The notes beneath the pieces were generated by a model. The model ran no database searches, was not told the DNA's origin, and worked only from the letters and a program-made list of their open reading frames with translations. From Streptomonospora sp. PA3 (GTDB taxonomy: Bacteria; Actinomycetota; Actinomycetes; Streptosporangiales; Streptosporangiaceae), in assembly GCF_009728995.1 (NCBI RefSeq), contig NZ_VTZW01000003.1, positions 408,341 through 472,340 on the forward strand: a stretch of DNA of 64,000 nucleotides. Reading direction: 5' to 3'. A program made the position numbers and the translations under genes. Positions 46,204 to 56,721 of the stretch are shown here, one piece after another (the first letter of the stretch is position 1; every line of letters starts with the position of its first letter).

Positions 46204-47172
46204 TCAGTACGACGAGATGTGCACGTGGTCGTAGTGGTTGGCGGTGACGCTGCCGCGGTCGTTCATCATCTCCCAGCCGGCGCCGGGGTTGGCGGAGTGC
46301 CAGATGCGCTGCTCCCAGATGATGTACATGACCCCCAGCCGGTCGGCGTTGGCCTGGGCGTAGTCGGCGATCTGCTGGCCGAGCCGCTGGTTGGCGGCTG
46401 AAGGCATGGCGCCGCCCGAGCTCATCATGAAGTCGCAGGCGCGGCCGGAGCCGTGCTCGCCGGGGTCGCCGGGGCGCAGGCAGCCCACGGGGTAGGGCGC
46501 GCCGAACCTGCTGACGATCTCGTCGCGGATCGCGGCCATGCGCGGAGTGGCCCCGTCCCAGCCCGGACCCACCGCGCCGGCGGGCACCTCGCCGGTTCCG
46601 GGGGTCTCGGGGACCTGCTCCTCCTCGTACTTCTCGATCTTGGCCAGGACCTCGTCGCGCTGGGCCTCCAGGTCCTCGACGAGCTTCTCGGCGTCCTCCA
46701 GCTTGGCGTCGGCGTCCTCGACGGCGTCCTTGCGCTTCTCGCGCAGCTTCTCCAGGTCGGCGACCCGCTCGGCGTGGTTGGCCGAGACCTGGCTGGCCAT
46801 GGCCGCGTTGTCGAGCATGTCCTGGGGGTCGCTGCTCATGACCACCTCGATGGTGGGGTCGAGACCGCTGCCCATGTACTGGGCGGCCGCCAGCCCCGCG
46901 ACGTTCTCGCGGTACTCGGCGAGCTCGTCCTCGACCTTCTTGAGCCGCTTCTGCGACTTCTCGACGTCCTCCTTGGCGTCGCGGTACTGCAGGAGCTCGG
47001 TGTCGTACTCCTCTTCGAGGGAGTCGGCGCGCTCGTTGAGCTCCTCCAGGCTGGGCTCGTCGTCCTGAGGGTCGGCGAAGGAGGACGTGGCGGGAAGCAG
47101 CAGGACCGCTGCGGCGGCGAGGCCGGGCAGCAGGAGCGCGCGGCGTTTTCGAGGGCGTTGTGGTCTGTGCAT
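46204..47172 (-). CDS. Secreted coiled-coil protein with C-terminal ARB_07466-like domain
   Basis: The 322-residue protein has a signal peptide (basic PQRPRKRR, then LLLPGLAAAAVLLLPATSSFA), a long charged coiled coil over about residues 35-190 (LEELNERADSLEEEYDTEL and LRKRKDA-like heptads), and a C-terminal globular domain with CLRPGDPGEHGSGRACDFMM and HYDHVHISSY. The D and H residues resemble the ARB_07466/M15-like fold seen in secreted cell-wall proteins. It is probably a wall-associated factor related to RipA/FtsX-partner-type coiled-coil proteins. ATG 47172 is supported by AGGTGA upstream. Confidence 0.8.
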   Translation of the reverse strand: MHRPQRPRKRRALLLPGLAAAAVLLLPATSSFADPQDDEPSLEELNERADSLEEEYDTELLQYRDAKEDVEKSQKRLKKVEDELAEYRENVAGLAAAQYMGSGLDPTIEVVMSSDPQDMLDNAAMASQVSANHAERVADLEKLREKRKDAVEDADAKLEDAEKLVEDLEAQRDEVLAKIEKYEEEQVPETPGTGEVPAGAVGPGWDGATPRMAAIRDEIVSRFGAPYPVGCLRPGDPGEHGSGRACDFMMSSGGAMPSAANQRLGQQIADYAQANADRLGVMYIIWEQRIWHSANPGAGWEMMNDRGSVTANHYDHVHISSY

Positions 47173-47378
47173 GGAAGTCACCTGTGTCGGTCGCGGACCG
47201 GCCGGAAGGGGCACACGGGGGCGCATGGGACGCGCGGGCAGAAAGGGGGGCGAGGTCCGCATGATGTCCAAGCAGACAATACGAGACCATGTCGTTATAT
47301 GGCTAGCAGTTGCCTGACACTACCCGCCTAGGCGACAGACAGCGCTCGCAGTCCCGCCGGGACCCGCGCGCAGCCGGT

Positions 47379-47936
47379 TCAGCGCGGACCGCCCAGGCCG
47401 CTCGGCAGCGTCTGCGAGGCCGGTTGGGGCTCCTGCTGGGCGTCCAGGAACCACGGCGCCCGCCGCACCGCGCGCATGGCCTCGCGCCGGGTGTCGCGAT
47501 CCAGGCGGTCGATGTAGAGCCTGCCGTCGAGGTGATCGGTCTCATGCTGCAGGCAGCGCGCCATCAGGCCCTCGCCCTCGACGGTGATCGGCTCGTTGCG
47601 CAGGTCCACGCCGGTGACGACCGCCCGCATCGCCCGCCGGGTCGGAAACGACAGCTCCGGGATGGACAGGCAGCCTTCCTCGCCCTCCTGGACCTCCTCG
47701 GAGAGCTCGGCGATCTCCGGGTTGATCACATAGCCGATCCGCCCGTCGACGTTGTAGCTGAACACGCGCAGCCCCGACCCGATCTGCGTGGCGGCGACGC
47801 CGGCGTGCCCGGGCTCGTCGACCGTGTCGAGCAGGTCGCGGACCAGTGCCTCGGTGTGCCGGCCGAAGGAGGTGACGGGAGAGGTGGGGGTCACGAGGAC
47901 GGGGTCGCCGAACAGGACGATGGGGCGCTTGCTCAT
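47379..47936 (-). CDS. def: Peptide deformylase
   Basis: The 185-residue enzyme removes the formyl group from nascent proteins. Motif 2 is EGCLSIPE with the metal Cys, and motif 3 is QHETDHLDG with the metal His residues and catalytic Glu. Motif 1 is AGVAATQIG instead of the usual GxGLAAxQ. It ends in an Arg/Pro/Gln-rich tail. Genomes of this group usually have more than one deformylase, and this looks like the divergent actinobacterial type. Confidence 0.9.
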   Translation of the reverse strand: MSKRPIVLFGDPVLVTPTSPVTSFGRHTEALVRDLLDTVDEPGHAGVAATQIGSGLRVFSYNVDGRIGYVINPEIAELSEEVQEGEEGCLSIPELSFPTRRAMRAVVTGVDLRNEPITVEGEGLMARCLQHETDHLDGRLYIDRLDRDTRREAMRAVRRAPWFLDAQQEPQPASQTLPSGLGGPR

Positions 47937-48102
47937 GGCCTCCAGATTAGCCGGGCGCGCGGGTCCGGCGGCGCGCGGATGCCGCGCAGGCCGCCGCAGC
48001 GTCCCCGTCCGGCTCGGCAGCGGGGCCGGGGAGCTCGCGGGGGCGGAAGCTCCTCCGGGGCCCTGCGAGCGCCCTCGCCGCCCGGGCGGCGCCCGGGCCG
48101 GA

Positions 48103-48915
48103 TCAGACCGCCGGCTGCGGGCGCAGGGCGTCGTCGAGCACCATCTCGATGTAGTCCAGCGCAGCCCTCCGACGGGTCAGTGCGCTCTGGTACAGCGACG
48201 GAAGGCGGCTGTCGCGCCGTACGCGCAGGCACTCGTTGACGATGCGCTGCCAGCGCTCGGGGAAGGCGTGCAGGGCGTACATGCCCGCCGCCGACTTCGA
48301 GGTGATCTCGCCGGTCCGCAGCGTGAAGTGCAGCCGGCTGACGCTGAGCACGCTCCAGGACGGCGCCAGCGACCCCAGGGCCGCCAGGCCGCGGGGGGTG
48401 ACCAGGCGCCCGGCCTTGGCCCGCCAGCGCCGCCAGTGCTCGTCGAGGTTGCCCAGCGACCAGGCGCTCAGGCTGGCCGGGTTGTCCCACACGTCCAGCT
48501 CCACCGGAAGCGGACCGCGCACGGTCACGCCGCGCTCGGCGAGCACGTGCCAGGTGACGGGGTTGACGTCGGCGCTGGCGCGGGGCTTGAAGCGCCCGCC
48601 CAGCACTGAGGCGACGGCACCGCACCAGGCGGGGTCGTCTGCGAGGTCCTCCCAGGTGACGTGGATGCCGTTGAACTGCGGGCGGGGCATCTCGGCGCGG
48701 GTGCGCGCGTGGGCCCGGCGCAGCGCCTCGTTGTCGGCGTCGGTGGCGCGGCGGGCGGTGACCACCACGAAGTCGACGTCGCTGGCATGCGGCCGGAAGT
48801 CGCCCAATGCCACCGATCCCGTCAGATACAGCCCTTGGACCAGTCCCGGCGCCTCGTCGTCCACGTTGCGCAGAAACGCCTGAGCCAGGGTCTGCACTCG
48901 CGGGTGGATCGCCAT
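48103..48915 (-). CDS. Nucleotidyltransferase (AadA/DUF4111-like)
   Basis: The 270-residue protein has the nucleotidyltransferase signature GSVALGDFRPHASDVDFVVV (GS and DxD metal ligands) and a C-terminal helical domain like that of aminoglycoside 3''-adenylyltransferases (DUF4111). Homologues in actinomycetes are mostly chromosomal with unknown substrate, so resistance cannot be assumed. It starts at 48915 and stands alone, followed by a long gene-free stretch upstream. Confidence 0.8.
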   Translation of the reverse strand: MAIHPRVQTLAQAFLRNVDDEAPGLVQGLYLTGSVALGDFRPHASDVDFVVVTARRATDADNEALRRAHARTRAEMPRPQFNGIHVTWEDLADDPAWCGAVASVLGGRFKPRASADVNPVTWHVLAERGVTVRGPLPVELDVWDNPASLSAWSLGNLDEHWRRWRAKAGRLVTPRGLAALGSLAPSWSVLSVSRLHFTLRTGEITSKSAAGMYALHAFPERWQRIVNECLRVRRDSRLPSLYQSALTRRRAALDYIEMVLDDALRPQPAV

Positions 48916-49845
48916 GTGGTCTCCAGTCGTGGTCGTACTCGGTCATCGGCGGCGCCGCCTGCCGCGGGCGGAGAACCGGGGCGGGCCCGACGGCCGCCGG
49001 TGACCGGTTCCGGCCGCCGCTGCGGGATCGGCGGCGGGGCGCTCCTGGTCCGGGCGAATCCGAATGACCAGGTCGCGTCCCCGATCCCACAGTGTGTGAG
49101 GCGCGCGCGCCGCTGGCAAGTGATCGCCTGCGATCCGCACCCAGCCTCCCGCCGCCCGGTGGTGCCAGGGGTAGAGCCGACTGGGGTGCTTTCCCCCTTG
49201 TCTACCCACACACGCCGTGGTATTCGCGCGAGGCTTCCGGTCAGGCCGTCCGAGTCTCGCGGAGCGCCCGCCGGCGCCGCCGCCGGCCGCCCCGAGCGGG
49301 CGTCGGCACACCTCCGCAGAGGCGGCGCGGATTCCAGCGGCACGTGGCCGATTGTTTGCATTTGCATTTGCATGGCCGCGGAATCTTAATGCCCGAGCCA
49401 ATAGCCGTGCGCGTCCGTGTCTCACGTTTCCTCAGTCGCGGAGGCGACATTCGCCGGGGCGGGACTTCTGCAGAGAAGTCCGGCGCGAGCCGGTGCGCAT
49501 ACCCGTGTGCAGGTCCGGTCGCGCCCGCGGTCTTCGCCCCTGCGGTAGCGCCGGGGGAAAGTGACGCGCGCGACGCGCGGCCCTATGGAAAAGCCGTTCC
49601 CGAACAGTTAACATCTCGTGTTGTGCAAGCGTACAAGCGGTCAGTATCGGTGGACCCGGCTGCGGCGAAACCTGCCGAAGACGTGCCCTGCTTCCGAACT
49701 GAACCCCCTATTCGCCTCATCTCACCCGCCTGTTCGTGCTTGCTTGTGCCAAGTTTTCGCTCGCGTAACACGAGGTCATTCGGGCGAAACCGCCGATTCC
49801 TAGGCTGTTGACCCGAGAACGGCGTTCTCGGCGATTTCAAGGGAG
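48916..49845. other. 930-bp region without supported gene
   Basis: No frame here shows a convincing protein on either strand. It holds a triple TTTGCA repeat (49355-49372), a lower-GC stretch from about 49590 to 49810, a possible promoter TTGTGC-16 bp-TAACAC at 49744-49771, and the inverted repeat at 49813-49831. A regulatory RNA or a short unrecognised gene cannot be excluded. Confidence 0.45.
49813..49831. promoter_or_regulatory. Perfect inverted repeat before the CbiX-like gene
   Basis: CCGAGAAC (49813-49820) and GTTCTCGG (49824-49831) are perfect 8-bp arms around GGC. The site lies 15 bp upstream of the start codon, so it is either an operator or a hairpin in the leader next to the ribosome site (AAGGGAGAT). 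Confidence 0.6.
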
Positions 49846-50532
49846 ATGGATATGGTGCCGACCATGGTGCTCGTTGCGGACGATTCGCAGGACACCGACC
49901 GCAAGGAGGCTCTGCGGGGCCTGGCCGACGCCGTCGCTCAGCGGGGGGAGGCCCCCGTCGTTCCGGCCTTCGGATCCGGCGGCGAGGTCAGCCGGGCGGT
50001 CCACGGCGTCGAGGGGCCGATGGTGCTGGTGCCGGCCTTCGTCGCGGGCGGCGACCTCGCCAGCTCCCGGGTGTTCTCCGGACTCGACCTCGAAGGCCGC
50101 CTCGACGCCTGCCCGACCGCTCCGCTGGGCGCGGTGCCCTCGATCGTGGCCGACCTCGCGGGCCGCCTGACCGACTCCGGCTGGGTCTCCGGGGACGGCG
50201 TGGTGCTCGCCGCCGACGGCAGCACCGACCAGGAGGAGCGCCAGGTCGTCACCGACGTCGCGCGCATGCTCAGCCGCCGCCTCGGCTCGGCGGTGCAGGT
50301 CGGTTACCTGAACTCCTGGGCGCCCTCGGTCGGCGACGCCGTCGAGCGGCTCCAGCGCAACGGCAGCGACCGGGTCGCCGTCGCCGCCTGGCGCCTCGTC
50401 GAGGGGCGCGACTACGAGCGCCTGCACGAAACGGGCGCGGCCTCGGTCACGGCGCCGCTGTGGCCCTCCGACATCGTCGTCGACAGCCTGCTGGCCCAGC
50501 ACCGAGCGGCGAAGGCCCGCCTGGCGGCCTGA
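49846..50532 (+). CDS. CbiX/sirohydrochlorin-chelatase-like protein, active site lost
   Basis: The 228-residue protein has two alpha/beta halves like SirB/CbiX (first half MVLVADDSQDTDRKEALRGL..., second half VVLAADGSTDQEERQVVTDV...). The metal-binding HGS motif of true chelatases is replaced by ADDS in the first half and ADGS in the second. It is therefore probably not a chelatase; a sensor or scaffold role is possible. AAGGGAGAT precedes the ATG and a strong terminator follows at 50562. No cobalamin or siroheme genes are nearby. Confidence 0.7.
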   Translation: MDMVPTMVLVADDSQDTDRKEALRGLADAVAQRGEAPVVPAFGSGGEVSRAVHGVEGPMVLVPAFVAGGDLASSRVFSGLDLEGRLDACPTAPLGAVPSIVADLAGRLTDSGWVSGDGVVLAADGSTDQEERQVVTDVARMLSRRLGSAVQVGYLNSWAPSVGDAVERLQRNGSDRVAVAAWRLVEGRDYERLHETGAASVTAPLWPSDIVVDSLLAQHRAAKARLAA

Positions 50533-50958
50533 GCCGGCCCGGCGGTCGCATACGGAAGGCGGCGGGCGGGCGCGGGGCCGGTCGGAGACCGGCGGCCCCG
50601 CGCCCGCCCGCGCCGTTTCGGCGGGACCGCGGAATCCGCGATGCGGTAGCGTGATCGCTCCGATGCCGAGCGTGACCGTTCGGCTGCGCAGCGCTCCCCG
50701 CCCGGCGGACGAGCGGTTCCCCGGCGGTGACCAGGCCGTGTGGGTGCCGCCGCGATCCGCCGGTGTGCCTAGGTCGCACGGTGTCCCGCCGCCCCGAGCG
50801 CGGCGATCGGCCGCTCCACCGGGAAAGGGGAGGAGCGCCGCCGCAGTGGGTACGTCGCCAGTGCGTCCGCAGCTCCAGCCGCGCACCGGGGACTCGGGGT
50901 GGTCGCAGTCCGGCAACGCAGAATCCAGGGTCAGGCCGACGCACGAGTAGGTGGGCTC
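50533..50958. other. Intergenic region with strong terminator
   Basis: About 426 bp hold the terminator at 50562-50611 and the presumed promoter of the kinase gene at 50959. No gene is supported. Confidence 0.5.
50562..50611 (+). terminator. Very stable terminator hairpin
   Basis: A perfect 18-bp stem begins GCGGGCGGGC at 50562 and closes with CGCCCGCCCGC at 50611, around a loop that itself contains GGTC-GGA-GACC. It lies 30 bp after the CbiX-like stop. Confidence 0.75.
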
Positions 50959-51885
50959 ATGAACGACGTCACACAGCAGCTTGTCGACGAGAAGCAGAAG
51001 CAGCGGCTGATCCGCCGGTTCGGCACCGGCGCCGTCGACTGGCTCGCGGGCCTGCCCGCACTGGTCGCCGAACTGGCGGAGAGGTGGAACCTCGCCGTCG
51101 AGGGGCCGGCGCCGCACGGCCGCACATCGGTGGTGCTGTTCTGCCGCAGGGCCGACGGCACCCCCGCCATCCTCAAGGTCTCGCCCGACGCCGGCCTGGG
51201 CACGTCCGAGGCCCGCGTCCTGCGGCTGTGGCAGGACACCCGCCGGGTGCCCGCCGTGTGGGAGGTCGACGCCGAGCGCGGGGCCGTGCTGCTGGAGGCC
51301 ATCGGCACCGGGCGCACCGTCGCGCTGCTGGGCGAGGTCCCCGACATGGCCGACATCGCGGCGCTGATCGCCGATCTGCACGGCGTGGACGCCTCCCGCG
51401 GCGAGCTCGGCGAGCTGCACCCCCTGAACAGCCGGATGAGCTTCATCTTCGACATGTGGGAGCACGAGCGCCAGCAGGGCCCGGCCGCCGACGTGATCCC
51501 GCCCTCGATGATGCACCGGGGCCACGCACGCGCACGCGACCTGTCCTACGCCGAGGACGAGGACGGGGCCGTGCCGCTGCACGGCGACCTGCACCCCGGA
51601 AACGTCCTCTACGGCGGCGCCGACCGCGGACTGGTCGCCGTCGACCCCCGTGCCTGCCTCGGCGACGGTGCCGCCGACGCGGTCGACTGGGCCGTGTGGC
51701 GCGCCGACAGCCTTGAGGAGGTCGAGCGGCGCGTGGCCGTGCTGTCCTCGGGCATCGGCGTGCCCGGCGATCGGCTGCTGGCCTGGTGCCAGGCCTGCGC
51801 GCCGCTGTTCGCCGTGGCCGCGGCCAACCGCGGACGGGCCGGAACCGCCCACTTCGCGATGCTGATGGACCTGGCCAAGGGGTAG
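50959..51885 (+). CDS. Aminoglycoside/hydroxyurea phosphotransferase family kinase
   Basis: The 308-residue protein has an ATP-binding N-lobe (SVVLFCRRADGTPAILKVS, with the invariant Lys), Brenner motif VPLHGDLHPGNVLYGG and VAVDPRACLGDGAADAVDWA, which match the APH(6)/hydroxyurea kinase group. Chromosomal members in antibiotic-producing actinomycetes can phosphorylate streptomycin-like drugs, but many have no demonstrated resistance role. ATG 50959 follows GTAGGTGGG. Confidence 0.8.
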   Translation: MNDVTQQLVDEKQKQRLIRRFGTGAVDWLAGLPALVAELAERWNLAVEGPAPHGRTSVVLFCRRADGTPAILKVSPDAGLGTSEARVLRLWQDTRRVPAVWEVDAERGAVLLEAIGTGRTVALLGEVPDMADIAALIADLHGVDASRGELGELHPLNSRMSFIFDMWEHERQQGPAADVIPPSMMHRGHARARDLSYAEDEDGAVPLHGDLHPGNVLYGGADRGLVAVDPRACLGDGAADAVDWAVWRADSLEEVERRVAVLSSGIGVPGDRLLAWCQACAPLFAVAAANRGRAGTAHFAMLMDLAKG

Positions 51886-52087
51886 GGGCGGCGCCGTCCG
51901 CTCCCGGCGCGGCGGACGGAGCCCGGAACCGGGCGTAGAGGACTTATGCGGCGCCGGCCGGGTCGGGGCGGGGATCACCGTTCGGCCGCCGGTGGCGCGG
52001 TGTTCAACGCGGCACAATACCGGGGACGCATGAACAGGCCAGGGTTCTGGTCCTCTGGTGTTCGCGGATGTCGAAGGAGTCCCCCCG

Positions 52088-53200
52088 ATGCCACGCACTG
52101 CGCCACGGCGCCTCGCCCTCACCGCCCCTCTCCTCGTCCTCGTCCTGCTCGCCGGCGCGGCCCCGGCCGCCGCCGAGCCGGAGGCCGCGGGCGCGGGGCA
52201 CGGGCACGGCGGTCCGCAGTCCCTCGTCGAGACGCCGTGGGTCATCGCCCACCGCGGCGCCTCGGCCTACCGCCCCGAGCACACGCTGCAGGCCTACCGC
52301 ATGGCGATCCGCCAGCGCGCCGACGTCATCGAGCCCGATCTGGTGCCCACCAAGGACGGCCACCTGATCGCCCGCCACGAGAACGAGCTCAGCGGCACCA
52401 CCGACGTCGCCGACCGCCCCGAGTTCGCCGACCGCAAGACCACCAAGACCATCGACGGCAACCGGGTCACCGGCTGGTTCAGCGAAGACTTCACCCTGGC
52501 CGAGATCAAGACGCTGCGCACGAAGGAGCGCATCCCCGAGATCCGCCCGCGCAACGCCCGCTTCGACGGCGCCTTCCGGATCCCCACCTTCGAGGAGGTC
52601 CTGGACGTCTTCGAGCGCGGCCGCCGGCGCAACCCCGATCTGCAGCTGATCCCCGAGCTCAAGCACGGGGGCCACTTCGACTCCATCGGCCTGGACACCG
52701 AGCGGCTGCTCGCCGAGGCCCTGCGCGAGCGCGGGCTCGACGGGGCGGACGCGCCGGTGATCGTGCAGTCCTTCGAGCCCCAGAGCGCCCGCGAGGTCGA
52801 CGAGCTGGTCGACGCCCGTGTCGTGCAGCTGATCAGCGGCTCCCGCGGCGACCTGACCACGCCCGCCGCCCTCGACGAGATCGCCGAGTACGCCGACGCC
52901 ATCGGCCCCTCCCTCGTCTGGGTCCTGCCCATCGGGGCGGACGGCCGCGCCGGGGAGCCCACCGACCTGGTCGCCGAGGCCCACGAGCGCGGACTACTCG
53001 TCACCCCGTACACGCTGCGCAGCGAGAACGCGTTCCTGCCCGACGGCTACGACATCGGCGAGGACCCGACCGCCTACGGCGACTACCTCGCCTACTACAC
53101 GGCGGTCTACCGGACCGGTGTCGACGGCGTCTTCAGCGACAACCCCGACCACCTCTACCAGGCCCGGGAGCGCTTCCTGCGCAGCCAGCGCATGGGCTGA
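52088..53200 (+). CDS. glpQ: Secreted glycerophosphodiester phosphodiesterase
   Basis: The 370-residue protein has a signal peptide (RRLALTAPLLVLVLLAGAAPAAA) and a TIM-barrel GDPD domain: IAHRGASAYRPEHT with His55, IEPDLVPTKDGHLIARHE, and VIVQSFEPQSAREV. It resembles GlpQ-type enzymes that release glycerol-3-phosphate from deacylated phospholipids or wall teichoic acids outside the cell. AAGGAG lies eleven bases before ATG 52088. It ends at a shared terminator with kdpE. Confidence 0.88.
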   Translation: MPRTAPRRLALTAPLLVLVLLAGAAPAAAEPEAAGAGHGHGGPQSLVETPWVIAHRGASAYRPEHTLQAYRMAIRQRADVIEPDLVPTKDGHLIARHENELSGTTDVADRPEFADRKTTKTIDGNRVTGWFSEDFTLAEIKTLRTKERIPEIRPRNARFDGAFRIPTFEEVLDVFERGRRRNPDLQLIPELKHGGHFDSIGLDTERLLAEALRERGLDGADAPVIVQSFEPQSAREVDELVDARVVQLISGSRGDLTTPAALDEIAEYADAIGPSLVWVLPIGADGRAGEPTDLVAEAHERGLLVTPYTLRSENAFLPDGYDIGEDPTAYGDYLAYYTAVYRTGVDGVFSDNPDHLYQARERFLRSQRMG

Positions 53201-53213
53201 GCGTCCCCGCATC

Positions 53214-53251
53214 GCGCCCCCGGCGCGGCCCCTGCGGCGCGCCGGGGGCGC
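53214..53251. terminator. Bidirectional terminator hairpin
   Basis: GCGCCCCCGGCGCG (53214-53227) pairs perfectly with CGCGCCGGGGGCGC (53238-53251) between the convergent glpQ and kdpE genes. Confidence 0.75.
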
Positions 53252-53257
53252 CGCGTC

Positions 53258-53934
<677 letters not shown>

Positions 53935-53938
<4 letters not shown>

Positions 53939-56559
53939 ACCTCACGTCTCGGGGTGGAGGAGCCGCCCGGCGCGCCGGAGGAGTCGGCGGCCGAGCCCGG
54001 GTCGGCGGACAGGCCCGCGGGTGCCGCCGCCGATCCGCTGCGTGCGGGTTCGGCAGCGGTGCTGTGCAGGGTGAACACCATCGTCAGGCCGCCGCCCGGG
54101 GTGTCCTCGGCGGTCAGCGTACCGTCCATCGCCTCGGTGAATCCGCGGGCCACGGCCAGGCCCAGCCCGATCCCGGTGCCGCGCGGCGCGTCGCCCAGGC
54201 GCTGGAAGGCCTCGAAGATGCGGTCCTTGTGCTCGTCGGCCACGCCGGGCCCGTGGTCGGCCACCCGCAACTCGACGGTGTCGCCCAGGGCGCTGGCCGA
54301 GAGCCGGATGGGCGGCCGGCCGGGCGGGTTGTGCCGCGCCGCGTTCTGCACCACGTTGGCCACGGCGCGCTCCAGCAGGCCGGCGTCGGCGCGCACCCGG
54401 GGCAGGTTGTCGGGCACGTCCACGTGGACGGTGTGCGCGGGGATGCCGATCAGGGTGGCCGGGACGACCTCCTCCAGGCCCACGGCGCGGATCTTGGGCT
54501 GGACGGTGTCGGTCTGCAGGCGGCTCATGTCCAGCAGGTTGTCGACCAGGCTGTTGAGCCTGTCGGTGGACTCCTCGATGTTCTCCAGCAGTTCGGCGCG
54601 GTCCTCCTCGGCGAGTTCGATGTCGACCGCACGCAGGCTGGAAACGCTCGCCTTGATCGAGGTCAGCGGGGTGCGCAGGTCGTGGGAGACGGCGGCCAGC
54701 AGCGCCGTGCGGATCTTGTTGCGGGCGGCCTGGCGCTTGGCCTCGGCCGCGTCGTGGGCCAGGCGCTGGCGTTCCAGCGCGATGCCGATGTGGGTGGCGA
54801 AGGCGCCGAGGATGCGCCGGTCGGCGGCCGGCAGCACGTGGCCGCGCAGCGCCAGGGCGAGGGAGTCGCTGACCGAGACCAGGGCGTCGGCCTGGTCGGG
54901 GGATTCGCAGGGTGCCTCGCCGACGCACTCCAGGCGGGTCCACTCGCCGCTGTCCTCCTGGCGCAGCAGCGCGACGGAGCGCTGCCCGAAGGTCTCGCGG
55001 ATGCGCCGCAGCAGTGCCGGCAGCGGCTCCTGGCCGTCGATGACGCTGCTGGCCAGCAGGCTCAGCGTGCTCGCCTCGGCCTTGGAGCGGTTGGCCTGCA
55101 GGGAGCGGCGCTTGGCCACGTCGACGACGAACGCCACCAGCACCCCGACCAGGACGAACACCGCCAGGGCCAGGCCGTTGTCGGGCCGGTCGATGGCCAA
55201 CCCGTACAGCGGCGGCGTGAACAGCAGGTCCAGCAGCAGCGTGCTCCACACCGCGCAGAGCAGGGCGGGCCACAGCCCGCCGGCCATGGCCGCCGCGATC
55301 GTGGCGACGAGGAACAGCAGCATGTGCGTGGTCAGCCCCACGCTCTGGGTGACCGGCAGCTGCAGCGCGCCGGCCAGCAGCGCGGGCCCGAGCATGCCGA
55401 TGGTCCAGCCCCACGCCTGGCGGGCCCGCCCCAGGGTCCCGGCCAGTGGCGGCAGCAGGTTGCGCCCGCGCCCGACCTCCTCGTGGGTGACGATGTGCAC
55501 GTCGATGTCGCCGGACTCGCGCGCCACGGTGGCGCCCACGCCGGGCCCGAACATGTACTGCCACACGCGCCGCCGCGAGGACCCCAGCACGATCTGGGTG
55601 GCGTTCACGCCGCGGGCGAACTCCAGCAGTGCGGTGGGGATGTCGTCGCCGATGACCTGGTGGTAGGTGCCGCCCAGCTCGGCCAGGAGCCGGCGCTGCT
55701 CGGCGATGACGTCGGGCAGCGGGTGGGCCGGGGCGTCGCTGGCGACCACGTGTACGGCCATGAGGTGGCTGGGCTGGGGGCGGCCGCCGCGCGAGCGGGC
55801 GGCCACCCGGGCGGCGCGGCGGATCAGGGTCTCGCCCTCGGGACCGCCGGTCAGCGCCACCACCACCCGCTCGCGGGCCTCCCAGGTCTGGCGGATCTTG
55901 TGCTCGCCGCGGTAGAGGGCCAGCCCTTCGTCGACGCGGTCGGCGACCCACAGCAGCGCCAGCTCGCGCAGAGCGGTCAGGTTGCCCTCGCGGAAGTAGC
56001 TGGACAGGGCGGCGTCGATCTTCTCGGCGGGGTAGATGTTGCCGTGGGACATCCGCCGGCGCAGCGCGTGGGGGGACATGTCGCACAGCTCGATCTGGTC
56101 GGCGCGCCGCACGATCTCGTCGGGGATGGTCTCGTGCTGGCGAACGCCGGTGATCTGCTGCACGACGTCGTTGAGCGACTCCACGTGCTGGATGTTCAGC
56201 GTGGTGATGACGTCGGTTCCGGCGTTGAGGAGTTCGTCGACGTCCTGCCAGCGCTTGGCGTTGCGGGTGCCGGGCGCGTTGGTGTGGGCGAGGTCGTCGA
56301 CGACCGCCACACGCGGGGCGCGCCGCAGCAGGGCGTCGAGGTCGAGCTCGCCCGGGCCGCCTCCGGGCCGCGGCAGGCGCGGCATCACCTCCAGCCCGTC
56401 CAGGAGTTCGGCGGTGCGCGGGCGGTCGCGGGTCTCGACCAGGCCCGCGACGACGTCGGTGCCGCGTTCGCGGCGCCGGTGGGCCTCGCTCAGCGCGGCG
56501 AAGGTCTTGCCCACGCCGGGAGCGGCGCCCAGGTAGATGCGCAGTTTGCCACGTGCCAC
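53935..56559 (-). CDS. kdpD: KdpD sensor histidine kinase
   Basis: The 874-residue protein has an N-terminal KdpD domain with GAAPGVGKTFAAL (Walker A), TRDRPRTAELLDGLEVMPR and VDDLAHTNAPG. A universal-stress-like domain follows, then four membrane spans (about residues 385-490), a GAF-like region, a HisKA domain with His626 (AVSHDLRTPLTSIKASV) and an ATPase domain (NAARHNPPGRPPIRL, DHGPGVADEHKDRIF). It starts at GTG 56559. It senses potassium/turgor and phosphorylates KdpE. Confidence 0.92.
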
Positions 56560-56721
56560 ACCTCTATTGTGCGGCGCATTCGCCGGACGGGCGAAAACCC
56601 GTCGGCGGCCTGTGGACGGCGGTTAACGGGTCCGCCGCCGGCGGCGGGGAAGGAAGGAGGAGAGGGCGCCGCCCCACCCCTCGGGTCGGCGCCCGGTCCC
56701 CTCAGCGCCAGGAGGCCCGCC

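Noticed and set aside
49092-49811. 239-residue open frame in the 930-bp gap
   Set aside because: It has no recognisable domain, its composition is irregular, other frames of similar length overlap it, and it lacks a convincing ribosome site.
54064-56721. N-terminal extension of the protein at 56722
   Set aside because: The extension is antisense to kdpD. ATG 56722 with AGGAGG gives a sensible membrane protein.
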